DNA of 64,000 nt from Corynebacterium jeikeium. GTDB lineage: Bacteria; Actinomycetota; Actinomycetes; Mycobacteriales; Mycobacteriaceae. The translations under genes were made by a program, and so were the position numbers. Positions 1-8,610 of the stretch are shown here, one piece after another; the first letter of the stretch is position 1, and each line of letters begins with the position of its first letter. The stretch lies in assembly GCF_028609885.1 (NCBI RefSeq), contig NZ_CP063195.1, forward strand, positions 2,232,001-2,296,000, read 5' to 3'. Below the pieces are notes generated by a model that ran no database searches, was not told where the DNA came from, and saw only the letters and a list, made by a program, of their open reading frames with translations.

Positions 1-458
1 TCGTCCAACAACAGCAGCGTGGGTTCCACAGCCAGGGCGCGCGCCACCAGCACGCGCTGGCGCTGCCCGCCGGAGAGCTGACCGATGGGACGGTCCGCCA
101 AGTGCTGCAAGTTCACGCGCTTCAGCGCATGCGCAGTGGCCGCAAAGTCTGCCCGGCGCGACCGACGGAACGGACCAATCAGCCCCGCGCGACCGTTCAG
201 CACGGTGTGGCGAACGTCGATGGGATAGTCCCACGCGAACTCGTGGCGCTGGGGAACATAGCCCACGCTCGCGGCCTTGACACTGCCCTTGGTCCGCGGG
301 ATGAGACCCAAGATGCTGCGCATCAGGGTGGTCTTGCCTGCTCCGTTGGGGCCGAGTAGCCCGATTAGCTCCCCGGGGTGCGCCTCGAGGTTCACATCGG
401 TAAGGATCTGGCGCCCGGACAGCCGGACACTCAGATCCGCGATCTGCAGTGCGGTCAC
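1..458 (-). CDS. Anchored-repeat-type metal ABC transporter, ATP-binding subunit (C-terminus off window)
   Basis: This is the nucleotide-binding subunit that would power import of a metal ion, probably zinc or manganese, at the cytoplasmic face of the membrane. The visible N-terminal 152 residues carry a Walker A motif (GPNGAGKTT), a Q-loop region (GYVPQRHEF), the ABC signature LSGGQRQR and the start of Walker B (LLLLDE). The GTG start at 456-458 overlaps the stop of the preceding gene as GTGA, which points to translational coupling. The subunit follows a substrate-binding lipoprotein and repeat-bearing surface proteins, the layout of actinobacterial anchored-repeat ABC systems. The permease is expected beyond position 1. 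The ABC ATPase call is certain; the substrate is inferred from context. Confidence 0.9.
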   Translation of the reverse strand, partial: MTALQIADLSVRLSGRQILTDVNLEAHPGELIGLLGPNGAGKTTLMRSILGLIPRTKGSVKAASVGYVPQRHEFAWDYPIDVRHTVLNGRAGLIGPFRRSRRADFAATAHALKRVNLQHLADRPIGQLSGGQRQRVLVARALAVEPTLLLLD

Positions 459-1516
459 TTCAGCTGACCCCACAGTTCATCCTCGATCCGCTTGCGCTCC
501 TTAGCGCCCTTGCGTAGGGAGAGGAAACCGAAGGCCAGCAGTGCGACGACCACTACACCGATGCCACCCAGGATCCACGGCAGGGCGGAGTTGCCGCCAT
601 CGGAGCCTTCGCCGGAGCTGTCGGCATTCGCATCTGCGTTGTCGGCGGAATTGTTGGAGTTGGAGCTGTTGGCGTCACCAGAAGAACCAGCGGCACCGGC
701 CTTCGGCAGCTCACCTTCCCAGCTGGAGTTCTGCGCCTCGGAAGGATCCACCCCCACGGCAAAATTCAGCACCTTCGTGGTGGTCTTTTCGGAGCCGTCC
801 TTCATCTTCACGCGCACCCCCATGGCCACGCGGTGCACGCCCGGCTCGGTGAATACCCAGTTGGCGTGCGTGTGCGTGTTCAGATCCACCCACAGATCCT
901 GCGGAGTGGGCTGCGCGGAATTCCACAGCTCTTGAGGCTTTTCAAATCCGCCAGCCTGCAGAAACATGCTCATCTGGCCGGGCCCCTGGTGGCCCAGATA
1001 CTCCATGGTCACTCCACGGCTAGCTTGGGCGATCAGTGCCGGCGATTGCGTGTTCCATCCCAGCCACGGCACGCCCTGCACCTCGGTCTGTGGCAGCACC
1101 CATACCTCCTGGCCGGGCTGCGCACCGGTGAACTCGTAGCCACCATCGGCGGGGAGTTGCTGCTTAGCCTTGTCGGAGACATCGAAGACCACATCATCCA
1201 GCACGCGCCAGATGGGCTTTTCCTCCGCATCGTCGCGCAGTTGCACGTCCAGCTCGCCGCCGTCCAGGCGCATGCCGAGGTCCGCGTGGCCGCGGGTAAA
1301 CACGTGCGACGTGCCGGCGGGGGCGTGCTGTTCTTTGTCCGTCACGGTCTGCTTTAGCGCCGGATCTTGTGCCTGACCCTGTGCTTGAGCCTGGGCTTGC
1401 GCTTGCGTCACCGTGAACGGCGAAGCCACCGGAGCGCCCGCGAATACTACTCCCCCGGCCAACAATGCGGCGACCGTAGAAGCTAGACGAAGTTTTCCGA
1501 TCCGTGTGATTTCCAT
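455..1516 (-). CDS. Anchored-repeat (choice-of-anchor M) surface protein of the metal ABC system
   Basis: A 353-residue exported protein. It has an N-terminal signal peptide (MEITRIGKLRLAS, then a hydrophobic stretch and an Ala/Gln-rich segment). One repeat domain of the actinobacterial surface-anchored type follows, recognisable from the HTHANWVFTEPGVHRVAMGV segment. Next is a Ser/Asn/Asp-rich linker, a C-terminal transmembrane helix (ALPWILGGIGVVVVALLAF) and a short basic tail. No LPxTG motif is seen, so anchoring is by the membrane helix. The frame is open upstream to an ATG at 1612 that would overlap the preceding gene. I chose the ATG at 1516 because it directly precedes the signal peptide. 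The His-rich segment might bind metal, but that is inference. Confidence 0.8.
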   Translation of the reverse strand: MEITRIGKLRLASTVAALLAGGVVFAGAPVASPFTVTQAQAQAQAQGQAQDPALKQTVTDKEQHAPAGTSHVFTRGHADLGMRLDGGELDVQLRDDAEEKPIWRVLDDVVFDVSDKAKQQLPADGGYEFTGAQPGQEVWVLPQTEVQGVPWLGWNTQSPALIAQASRGVTMEYLGHQGPGQMSMFLQAGGFEKPQELWNSAQPTPQDLWVDLNTHTHANWVFTEPGVHRVAMGVRVKMKDGSEKTTTKVLNFAVGVDPSEAQNSSWEGELPKAGAAGSSGDANSSNSNNSADNADANADSSGEGSDGGNSALPWILGGIGVVVVALLAFGFLSLRKGAKERKRIEDELWGQLK

Positions 1517-1604
1517 CTTCTGTTTAATCTCTTTTCTTCTGTTCTTCTGTTTTCTTGAAACGTCGTTTTCTTTCCTGCGCCCGGCAGGGTTATGCGCCGC
1601 CCAG

Positions 1605-3170
1605 TTATGCACTGCTCAGGCAGTCCGCCATCGATTCGGCATTTGTCCGCATCAAATCCACATATGTCGGCGCTGTCTCGTCCAGGGTGTCGCTGCGGAT
1701 CTGGCATACGCTCACGCCCAGCCTGTCTGCGATCTGCTGCAGCTCGCGCGTACGCCCCGCCATCGTCGGCTCAATAAACACCGCCGGAACCTTCAGGTTT
1801 TCCAGGGTGCGGGTCAGGCTCACAAGATCCCGTGTACTCGGCTCGATCTCCGGATTCGGGGTGACAAAGCCGGCAACGTCCAGGCCGTAGGCGTCAGCAA
1901 AATAGGCGTAGCCGTCGTGAGCCGTCACCAGGTGCCGACGGGCCTCTGGAATAGTGCCGACCTTGCGCTTGATCTCCCGGTCAAGCCGGTCGAGCTCGTC
2001 CAGGTAGGTTCGCGCGTTCTGCTGGTAGTCAGCGGCGTGCTCCGGGTCTACCGCGATGAGCTTGTCGCGGATTACCTTCACGTATGCCATCGCATTCTTC
2101 GCGTTGTGCCACAGGTGCGGATCGAGCTCGCCATGGACGTGCTTTCCCAACACCGCTTGGGGCAGCAGGTAGGTCTCGTCGCCCGCCGTACCAAGGAAGC
2201 GGAAGTTCGGGTCGCCCGGGATCGGCTGCAGGGTCTGGTTAGGCACGCTGACCACGGCATTCTTGGGGTCAAAGGTGCCACCATCGCCGACGAGGTTGAT
2301 GCTGTTGTCGTCGGCGTTCACTGCAACGTCGTAGTGTCCGCTATCTATCTTTTTTGACGCCCCGTCTTCCGTACCCACATTGAAGCGCACGGTCTGGTCC
2401 GCGATGTGCTCTGGAGGTTTGCCCTCGTCGGGCACGAGGGATGCGCTCAAGTGCAGGGTGTACGTACCGGGCTTGGAGAAGGACCAGCTCATGTGGGTGT
2501 GTGCATCGACCGGCAGAGTAGCCGTATCGCCCTCGTACCCGCGGGAGGCATCGAAGCCATCGCGGGAGTTGAAGAAGATCTCCGGTTGGCCGAAGGTACC
2601 GGTAATGTACGCCGCCGCATCGCCCGGCCCCTCCACATCCGTCACGCTAAGGTGCACTTCGGAGTGCGCGGAGCCGCCGTGCCGGGCGCCGATCCCCTGG
2701 GCGCGCAGACCCAACCAGACGGTATCGAGCGCCATGTTCTCCACCAACGGGATGACGGTAGCTCCCTGGTTGGCGGCCACGTCCGCCAGAGCCACGACCT
2801 CCGTGCCGGGCAGCACTCCGTTATCCATGGTGCGCAGCACCGACTGCTGCTCCAACAGCAGTCCGTTGTTGAACGCGATGTCCGCGTTCGCAAGGTTGCG
2901 CACATCCCGCAGAGTGAGCTCGTAGGTGTGCGGGTCTGCTGTGTTGGGGATCAGGGCGGTCACGCGGGCGGCATCGCCCGCGACGTGGCGGGCGAGGTCG
3001 GCAATGATCGGCGTGGAGGCTACGACATCCGTGATGCCATCCTCCCTGCTGGGCAAACTCGCACCACCTGCCGCGGCGCACCCAGTTAAGCCCGCTGCGA
3101 GCAGCACCGTACAGACATTCGCGCACAAGGATTTGGCAAGCCCCCGCCGCGATGAAGCTGCGTGCCCCAT
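1605..3170 (-). CDS. Anchored-repeat-type metal ABC transporter substrate-binding lipoprotein
   Basis: A 521-residue extracytoplasmic lipoprotein with a basic N-terminus and lipobox LTGC (Cys near residue 31). The two ends match the zinc/manganese-binding (ZnuA/TroA) fold. The first half has an ADPHTYELTLRDV segment giving the first His ligand. The second half has HGELDPHLWHNAKNAMAY, AHDGYAYFADAYGLDVAG and VFIEPTMAG, which supply the other usual ligand positions. Between them, about residues 140 to 320, sits an inserted anchored-repeat domain (HTHMSWSFSKPGTYTLHLSA) of the type found in the neighbouring surface proteins. The normal family length is about 300, so the insert explains the size. 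It starts two bases after the upstream gene. Zinc is more likely than manganese given the Zur-like box upstream of the operon. Confidence 0.85.
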   Translation of the reverse strand: MGHAASSRRGLAKSLCANVCTVLLAAGLTGCAAAGGASLPSREDGITDVVASTPIIADLARHVAGDAARVTALIPNTADPHTYELTLRDVRNLANADIAFNNGLLLEQQSVLRTMDNGVLPGTEVVALADVAANQGATVIPLVENMALDTVWLGLRAQGIGARHGGSAHSEVHLSVTDVEGPGDAAAYITGTFGQPEIFFNSRDGFDASRGYEGDTATLPVDAHTHMSWSFSKPGTYTLHLSASLVPDEGKPPEHIADQTVRFNVGTEDGASKKIDSGHYDVAVNADDNSINLVGDGGTFDPKNAVVSVPNQTLQPIPGDPNFRFLGTAGDETYLLPQAVLGKHVHGELDPHLWHNAKNAMAYVKVIRDKLIAVDPEHAADYQQNARTYLDELDRLDREIKRKVGTIPEARRHLVTAHDGYAYFADAYGLDVAGFVTPNPEIEPSTRDLVSLTRTLENLKVPAVFIEPTMAGRTRELQQIADRLGVSVCQIRSDTLDETAPTYVDLMRTNAESMADCLSSA

Positions 3171-3172
3171 CC

Positions 3173-4963
3173 CTAGGACTTTGCGCCCGGGGATCGAGGT
3201 GGCGTCATCGAACGAAGAGCCGCCACCGAATCAGCAGACAGAGAGTTCGTGCGCAACATGTAGACCACGCCTGCGCCGAGAGCGATCAGACCCGCGCCGG
3301 CGATGGCCAGGGCCAACATCGCGGAGGTCGATCCGGTATCGGCAAGGGAGCCGTCGGCGCCGGATGCAGTGCCGGCATCTCCACCGGCTGCGCCCCCGCC
3401 TGCTCCTGCTGCGCCGGAACCGCCTTCTGCGCCGGAGGCGCAGTCGCCGTCAGTGGTGACGGTCGCGCCGAAGTCGAAGTGGCCGCTGTTAGCGTTGCCG
3501 CTGCCGCCGACGGTGAAGGTCAGCGTGGCGGGAGCGCTGATCTTCTTGCCCTGCTTGGTGGTGGCGGTCTGGGTTATGCCGACCTTGTACGTGCCGGACT
3601 TAGAGAAAACCCAGTTCGGGTGCACGTGCGAGTTGCGTGGCACCACGTGAGCGCCGGATGCATTCCCGCCGCTGGCCTTGAACCACTCCTTGCCCACAAC
3701 CTGGCCCAGGTTGCCTTGTTCGAAGACGTACATGCTGCCCGGTCCGCTGAAGGACGTCAGCTTGAAGGTGACATCACCTTGCGTATTCGCCAGGAGGTCC
3801 GGGTGCATGGTGTTTACGCCCACCCATGGCACTCCGTTGGACTGAGTAGCGCCGATCATCCAGGCTGTGCCGGCTCCAACGGGGCCGAGCGCCTGCGGAA
3901 GGTTGGTCTTCGCAGCGGAGCCCAGACCGAAGTTCAGCGCGCTTGGGCTGGTCCACTTCGGTGGCTGCTGGCGGTCGTCCTTGATCTGCGGGCGGAGGGC
4001 GGGCTCGCCCTTCTTGCAGGTGGCCGAGCCTTGAGCGCCCGTGGAACCGGTAGAGCTGGTGGAGCTGGTGGAGTTGGAAGAGTTGCTGGTAGAGCTGGAC
4101 TTTCCTGCCGAGCTCGACTTGCTCGTAGCACCAGCCTTACCCGCAGAACCTGCCTTGTTCCCAGTACCGGTGCCAGCGAAACCACCGCCGGTAGCGCCGC
4201 CGCCGCTTGCGTTATCACCGCTGTTCGAACTGTCCGATGCCCCGGAACCAGCGTCTGCGTCCTCGCCTCCGCACGGGGTAGCGCCCTCGGCGGGCTCGTC
4301 AGCGTTGGAATCCTGGTCGGACTTACCGACGACCCAGGTGTAGGTCTTCACTTCTGATTCAGCACCGTCAGCGGTGGCCTGCACCTGCATGGAGTAGCGG
4401 CCTGGGCGCTCGAAGCCCCAGTTGGCGTGGACGTGGCTGGGGTTAGCCTGGTTGATACTGTTGCCGGACTTGACCTCTACCCCGTCGGAGAGCAGCGGGG
4501 TGGCGCCGCCGTTGAAGGCCTGGCTCCACATGAACACTCGGCCCGGACCGCACACGCGATTGAAGTTGATCTTTACGCCCTGGTAGTGCGGTGCGACGCC
4601 CTGAGTGTCCCAGCCCGGCCAAATCAGGTCCTGCTCTTGAGTCTGAGGCAGGAAGTAGGTCGGCACACCGACCTCCGCCACATCTTTGGTGCGAGGTTCG
4701 TAGGCGTGCGCCCCAACTTCCAAGGTGACGTTGTTCGGATCGTGGGCCACGTGGGAACCGGTGGCATCCTCGGTCAGATCCAGTTTGAGGTTGCCTTTTC
4801 CTGAGGAGGTGACGTGGAAGGCGTCAATATGCCCTTGATTCAGGGTGACAGAATCGGCCTTTGCCTCAGGTAGGGTTTGCGAGCTGAGGTTGCCGATTCC
4901 GAGGAAGGCTGCGAAGCCTACGAGGAGGGCGGCTGAGAGAGCCGCGAGGGGTGATGTGCGCAC
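3173..4963 (-). CDS. Surface-anchored protein with two anchored-repeat domains
   Basis: First gene of the operon; a 596-residue exported protein. The signal peptide is VRTSPLAALSAALLVGFAAF. Two repeat domains follow, each with the H-x-H-x-NW-x-F pattern (PSHVHANWGFERPGRYSMQV and HVHPNWVFSKSGTYKVGI). They are separated by a Ser/Gly/Thr-rich low-complexity linker of about 100 residues. A second Gly/Ala-rich stretch leads to a C-terminal transmembrane helix (AMLALAIAGAGLIALGAGVV) and a basic tail. I chose the GTG start at 4963 because AAAGGA lies nine bases upstream; an in-frame TTG at 4987 is the alternative. It probably works with the downstream metal transporter at the cell surface; its exact role is unknown. 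Confidence 0.8.
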   Translation of the reverse strand: MRTSPLAALSAALLVGFAAFLGIGNLSSQTLPEAKADSVTLNQGHIDAFHVTSSGKGNLKLDLTEDATGSHVAHDPNNVTLEVGAHAYEPRTKDVAEVGVPTYFLPQTQEQDLIWPGWDTQGVAPHYQGVKINFNRVCGPGRVFMWSQAFNGGATPLLSDGVEVKSGNSINQANPSHVHANWGFERPGRYSMQVQATADGAESEVKTYTWVVGKSDQDSNADEPAEGATPCGGEDADAGSGASDSSNSGDNASGGGATGGGFAGTGTGNKAGSAGKAGATSKSSSAGKSSSTSNSSNSTSSTSSTGSTGAQGSATCKKGEPALRPQIKDDRQQPPKWTSPSALNFGLGSAAKTNLPQALGPVGAGTAWMIGATQSNGVPWVGVNTMHPDLLANTQGDVTFKLTSFSGPGSMYVFEQGNLGQVVGKEWFKASGGNASGAHVVPRNSHVHPNWVFSKSGTYKVGITQTATTKQGKKISAPATLTFTVGGSGNANSGHFDFGATVTTDGDCASGAEGGSGAAGAGGGAAGGDAGTASGADGSLADTGSTSAMLALAIAGAGLIALGAGVVYMLRTNSLSADSVAALRSMTPPRSPGAKS

Positions 4964-5008
4964 CAGATTAAGTCCTTTAAAACACAATGAGTCTAGTTTT
5001 CATTAAGG

Positions 5009-5036
5009 ACTATAGTGAAGTGGCAACCATTTTCAA
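5009..5036 (-). promoter_or_regulatory. Promoter of the anchored-repeat metal transporter operon
   Basis: On the minus strand a TTGAAA -35 (5031-5036) and a TATAGT -10 (5009-5014) are separated by 16 bases. They lie about 45 bases upstream of the GTG start at 4963. Read directly from sequence; the transcription start is not proven. Confidence 0.6.
5021..5035 (-). promoter_or_regulatory. Candidate Zur operator
   Basis: The minus-strand sequence TGAAAATGGTTGCCA keeps most positions of the actinobacterial Zur core as I remember it (GAAAATGATTTTC; 10 of 13). It overlaps the -35 and spacer of the operon promoter, where a repressor would block transcription under zinc sufficiency. Context supports this because the operon encodes a zinc/manganese-type transporter. 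One half-site is imperfect. Confidence 0.4.
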
Positions 5037-5103
5037 ACAATGGGTGTGGTAGCCCCTTCCCCACTACCCCACCCCTAAAAAGAAGAGGTAAGCACTCGAA
5101 TGG

Positions 5104-5988
5104 TTAGACAGACATATCCAATGGAAGATCAGAGATGTCCCGAAGACGGTCTCCTGCAATTAGCGTATGCAACAGCTCGCAAGTGTCGTCATTACCAACA
5201 GCTTCCACTGCTTTCTTGAGCTCTGGTAGCGCGAAGTGGTAGGTCATATCAATATCCCCAGTACCTAAAGCCAGGCTGGCGATTCTTGTCACCAACGGCT
5301 CCCCCGTCACCGCAACAATATGCGGAGCACGCGCCTTCCTGTGCTCAATCAGGTTCAGAGCTTCCGCACGGGTGTTCTGCGCTCGATCGCTCCGCATCGT
5401 CCACTTGCACGACACAACAGCATGGACAATCTTGGCAGGATTCTCCCGATTACTTGCCCTCACAGGAGAACCCAAACCAGAATTACCGTCTACCAGAAAC
5501 TCTCCCTCATTAAACTCGTCATCTGTCACGGGCTCACGCAGAACCAAGATGTCAGGAGAGATCGAATAGCTATTTCCGAGGGCAGCCCCCAATTCCGGAT
5601 ACCTGCGCACCAATTCGGCTAGATCTGCCAAGTGAGAGTACGGCTCACAGAGGAACAGATGTTCGCGCCGTCGAGAGCTTCCAACATTCTGAACCTCCCA
5701 TGTTCCCGGACGCACCGACTGCATGTGCGTAAAAGTCTTCTTGATAAACTTAGCCACCGCACGTTCGAAGTCTGCACCCATAGACTGTCCCGCCTTCTTA
5801 CGGGCAACGCTCGCACCTAGCTGATCAGCTAGATGAAGCGCAGTTTCTCGAGACGCATTACTACTACTGTCCGCATTTGAAGCAATCCTCCCTTTTGCTG
5901 CGTCAGCAATGGTCAAAACGCCTTCATCAATTAACTCTCGATGCAGCTCTTTACGAGCCCGAGTTATTAGCGATTCAGAGTGACTCAC
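5104..5988 (-). CDS. NgoMIV-type type II restriction endonuclease, predicted to cut GCCGGC
   Basis: A 294-residue protein that matches NgoMIV along its whole length, including near-identical ends (RDISDLPLDMSV here). The PD-(D/E)xK elements of this family are all present: E75, D146 in SPDILV, S193-C-K195 and E209. The RSDR segment (R199, D201, R202) corresponds to the residues that read the GCCGGC site in NgoMIV. The product would be a cytoplasmic tetrameric nuclease against incoming DNA. The GTG start overlaps the methyltransferase stop (GTGA), so modification is made before restriction. Base composition is visibly more AT-rich than the flanks, suggesting acquisition. The specificity is inferred from family residues. 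Confidence 0.9.
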   Translation of the reverse strand: MSHSESLITRARKELHRELIDEGVLTIADAAKGRIASNADSSSNASRETALHLADQLGASVARKKAGQSMGADFERAVAKFIKKTFTHMQSVRPGTWEVQNVGSSRRREHLFLCEPYSHLADLAELVRRYPELGAALGNSYSISPDILVLREPVTDDEFNEGEFLVDGNSGLGSPVRASNRENPAKIVHAVVSCKWTMRSDRAQNTRAEALNLIEHRKARAPHIVAVTGEPLVTRIASLALGTGDIDMTYHFALPELKKAVEAVGNDDTCELLHTLIAGDRLRDISDLPLDMSV

Positions 5989-7010
5989 AGCCCTGCTCCC
6001 TCCAAGAGACTCATTTCTGGAACCACCGGCTCCGCCGGAACCATTCCGCTCAACGGATCCTGCCGCAAAGCCGCCACAATGCGATCACCAATCGCATGTG
6101 CCACTGGCGGCGGAAAGGCATTGCCTACTTGCTTCCACGCTGCGGTCTTGCCACCTTCCCATTTCCACTCAGAAGGGAATCCTTGAATCACAGCGCCCAT
6201 ACGTACAGTTAGCCGTGGCATTTCCGCACCATGCCCAACCGGGAAATCCGGCCCTGGCGCCTCATGCGCAATGCTTGTACCCCTCACACCGAGCCTCTTC
6301 CACCCTTCACGGGCGCGTGATGGACCCACATCTGGACCACCATGTTTCTTCGAGCCACCAACGAGCGTCGGTCCAATATCGTTTGCCCGCTTTGCCCATG
6401 CATCGGCACCCGGCCACCCATTCTCAGCCATAAGCGAATGAAGCGCCTCACCAACGGTTACTCGCGTGTCTAGAGGTTCAGGCCAGGCAAAGTAGTCCGC
6501 ATATGGTTCCCTCAAAGCAACCAGAACGAAGCGAGGCCGCAGTTGGGGGACTCCAAAATCTGCTGCGGTAACAACCTCCCAGAAGGTGCGGTAACCCAGC
6601 TCTTCCAGCTCAGCGACCAGCTCATTTCTATATCGCGCAAATCTAGGCTGCGCTAACCCGCGGACATTCTCCAGCATGAGCGCCTTTGGACGCGACTGCG
6701 CGGTCAGCTCGAGCGCCCTCGGGAACAAATCTCTCTCGTCATCTTGCCCAAGCTGTTTACCAGCAATCGAGAAGGGCGGACATGGAACTCCCCCTGCCAG
6801 CAGATCGAGGTCATCCGCAAAAGGGGAAATGTCGAAATCTAGTACATCACCATGAACAATATTCCAAGCTGGCCGGTTCGCACGAAGAGTACTGACAGCA
6901 TGACCATCGAGCTCGACTACCGCACGGTGAATAAAACCGGCAGCCTCCAACCCGAGCGCCTGGCCTCCAGCCCCAGCGCAGATCTCAACCGAAGTAAGCG
7001 GTGTTTGCAT
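5985..7010 (-). CDS. C5-cytosine DNA methyltransferase partner of the NgoMIV-type enzyme
   Basis: This enzyme transfers a methyl group from S-adenosylmethionine to cytosine, probably within GCCGGC, protecting the host from the adjacent nuclease. The C5-methyltransferase motifs appear in order: motif I (EICAGAGGQALGLEAAGF), catalytic PCPPFS, ENVRGL, QLRPRFVLVA and the final GNAFPPPVAHAIG. From the ATG at 7010 the protein has 341 residues with motif I close to the N-terminus, as in the family. The frame extends to an ATG at 7103, which would add 31 residues and begins just downstream of a palindrome; that start cannot be excluded. No controller protein gene is seen next to the pair. Confidence 0.9.
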   Translation of the reverse strand: MQTPLTSVEICAGAGGQALGLEAAGFIHRAVVELDGHAVSTLRANRPAWNIVHGDVLDFDISPFADDLDLLAGGVPCPPFSIAGKQLGQDDERDLFPRALELTAQSRPKALMLENVRGLAQPRFARYRNELVAELEELGYRTFWEVVTAADFGVPQLRPRFVLVALREPYADYFAWPEPLDTRVTVGEALHSLMAENGWPGADAWAKRANDIGPTLVGGSKKHGGPDVGPSRAREGWKRLGVRGTSIAHEAPGPDFPVGHGAEMPRLTVRMGAVIQGFPSEWKWEGGKTAAWKQVGNAFPPPVAHAIGDRIVAALRQDPLSGMVPAEPVVPEMSLLEGAGL

Positions 7011-7117
7011 GGCTTGAACATACCACGCCCCGATGACACAACTGGAATCCTCAAAACCGGCTGTTTCTATAGTTGACCTGCGAAAACGGAAGAAACTCAA
7101 CATCTTCTGGCGTCAAA

Positions 7118-7137
7118 AATAGAACATATGCTCTATT
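7118..7137. promoter_or_regulatory. 20-bp palindrome upstream of the methyltransferase gene
   Basis: AATAGAACATATGCTCTATT is symmetric at 9 of 10 pairs and lies between the rplA terminator and the methyltransferase gene. It could be an operator controlling the restriction-modification pair. No binding protein is identifiable here. Confidence 0.4.
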
Positions 7138-7140
7138 AAG

Positions 7141-7177
7141 TAAAAAACACCCTCGCCGCCCGAAGGCAACGAGGGTG
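7141..7177 (-). terminator. Rho-independent terminator after rplA
   Basis: On the minus strand CACCCTCG pairs with CGAGGGTG (7148-7155 with 7170-7177), followed by a run of six T. It lies 34 bases past the rplA stop and separates the ribosomal operon from the restriction-modification genes. Confidence 0.85.
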
Positions 7178-7210
7178 CGGAAAACCTAGAAGGAACCTAG
7201 GAAACGAGAT

Positions 7211-7921
7211 TTAAGCCTCTTCGGTGAAGTCCTTCACGATGGTGTTGTCCACCGGGACACCCGGGCCGTTGGTGGAGGACATGGTGACCTTCTTGAAGTA
7301 GCGGCCCTTGGAGGAGGAAGGCTTCAGACGCAGCAGCTCGTCGATCAGAGCGCCGTAGTTCTCAGCCAGCTGCTTCTCAGTGAAGGAAGCCTTGCCCAGG
7401 ATGGCGTGCAGGTTAGCAGCCTTGTCCACGCGGAAGGAGATCTTACCGCCCTTGATCTCGGCGACAGCCTTAGCAACGTCGGTGGTGACGGTGCCGGTCT
7501 TCGGGTTCGGCATCAGGCCACGGGGACCCAGGACGCGAGCCACACGACCAACCTTGGCCATCTGATCCGGGGTAGCGATCGCAGCGTCGAAGTCGGTCCA
7601 GCCGCCCTGGATCTTTTCGATCAGCTCGGCGGTGCCAACAACGTCAGCGCCAGCCTCTTCAGCGGCGGTAGCGTTCGGGCCCTCGGCGAAGACGACAACG
7701 CGAACTTCCTTACCCGTGCCGTTCGGCAGGGAAACGGTGCCGCGAACCAGCTGGTCAGCCTTGCGCGGGTCAACGCCCAGGCGGATAGCAACGTCGACGG
7801 TAGCGTCGAAGTTCTTGGAGGAGGTCTCCTTGACAGCCTTAGCGGCTGCCAGCGGGGTGTACAGGCGGCCAGCGTCGATCTTTTCCGCTGCCGCGCGGTA
7901 TGCCTTAGAGGTCTTGCTCAT
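7211..7921 (-). CDS. rplA: 50S ribosomal protein uL1
   Basis: A 236-residue large-subunit protein of the L1 stalk, the normal length. Recognisable segments are [38 protein letters not shown] and the C-terminal [17 protein letters not shown]1 binds 23S rRNA and in many bacteria represses its own mRNA. I chose the ATG at 7921 (MSKTSKAYR), the usual L1 start; a longer open frame upstream is not coding. It follows rplK by 85 bases and ends the nusG-rplK-rplA group before a strong terminator. Confidence 0.97.
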   Translation of the reverse strand: MSKTSKAYRAAAEKIDAGRLYTPLAAAKAVKETSSKNFDATVDVAIRLGVDPRKADQLVRGTVSLPNGTGKEVRVVVFAEGPNATAAEEAGADVVGTAELIEKIQGGWTDFDAAIATPDQMAKVGRVARVLGPRGLMPNPKTGTVTTDVAKAVAEIKGGKISFRVDKAANLHAILGKASFTEKQLAENYGALIDELLRLKPSSSKGRYFKKVTMSSTNGPGVPVDNTIVKDFTEEA

Positions 7922-8006
7922 AGTGAATCCAATCTTTAGTTTCGTTGGAGTTGTGGTGCAGGCCAAGCAAGCAGCCTTACCACGGTTTGTGAATCCGGTT
8001 AGGGAA

Positions 8007-8447
8007 TTACTTCTGCGGAGCGTCCTTGACGGTGATGCCCATGGAGCGAGCAGTACCGGCGATGATGGCAGCGCCAGCCTCAATGTCGTTAGCGTTCAGG
8101 TCTTCCTTCTTGGTGGTTGCAATCTCCTTGCACTGATCCCAAGTAACGGAGCCGACCTTGTCGGTGTGCGGAACGCCGGAGCCCTTCTGAATGCCCGCAG
8201 CCTTCAGCAGCAGCTTCGCTGCCGGCGGGGTCTTCAGCTTGAAGTCGAAGGAACGGTCTTCGTAGACGGTGATCTCAACCGGAACGATGTTGCCGCGCTG
8301 AGCCTCGGTAGCAGCGTTGTACGCCTTGGTGAACTCAACAATGTTCACGCCGTGCGCACCCAGAGCCGGGCCAACCGGCGGTGCCGGGGTAGCCTGACCA
8401 GCCTGGATCTGCAGCTTAATGAGGCCAGTGACCTTCTTCTTTGCCAT
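8007..8447 (-). CDS. rplK: 50S ribosomal protein uL11
   Basis: A 146-residue protein with the L11 hallmark N-terminus ([20 protein letters not shown]) and the C-terminal rRNA-binding domain ([12 protein letters not shown] to [12 protein letters not shown]). It forms the base of the ribosomal stalk GTPase centre. Length is normal. It lies 163 bases after nusG and 85 before rplA, in the conserved secE-nusG-rplK-rplA order. Confidence 0.97.
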   Translation of the reverse strand: MAKKKVTGLIKLQIQAGQATPAPPVGPALGAHGVNIVEFTKAYNAATEAQRGNIVPVEITVYEDRSFDFKLKTPPAAKLLLKAAGIQKGSGVPHTDKVGSVTWDQCKEIATTKKEDLNANDIEAGAAIIAGTARSMGITVKDAPQK

Positions 8448-8610
8448 CTTTAAACCTACTTTCTGTTATCAACGCGATCCGTGGCACGGGCAAGCCAAGT
8501 AAGCACGGTGCATTCGCGTCGACCGGATGCCGGGATTGCACCAGCCACCGGAAATGGAAAAACTTGCGTGTCGCGCCGTGAACACAAGCCCACGGACAAC
8601 CTGCATAACT

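Noticed and set aside
1..4963. LPxTG sortase anchoring of the surface repeat proteins
   Set aside because: No LPxTG-type motif precedes the C-terminal helices and no sortase gene is in the window; membrane anchoring is simpler.
8448..8610. Riboswitch or leader peptide between nusG and rplK
   Set aside because: No recognisable riboswitch core, no credible short frame with a ribosome-binding site and no terminator-antiterminator pair.
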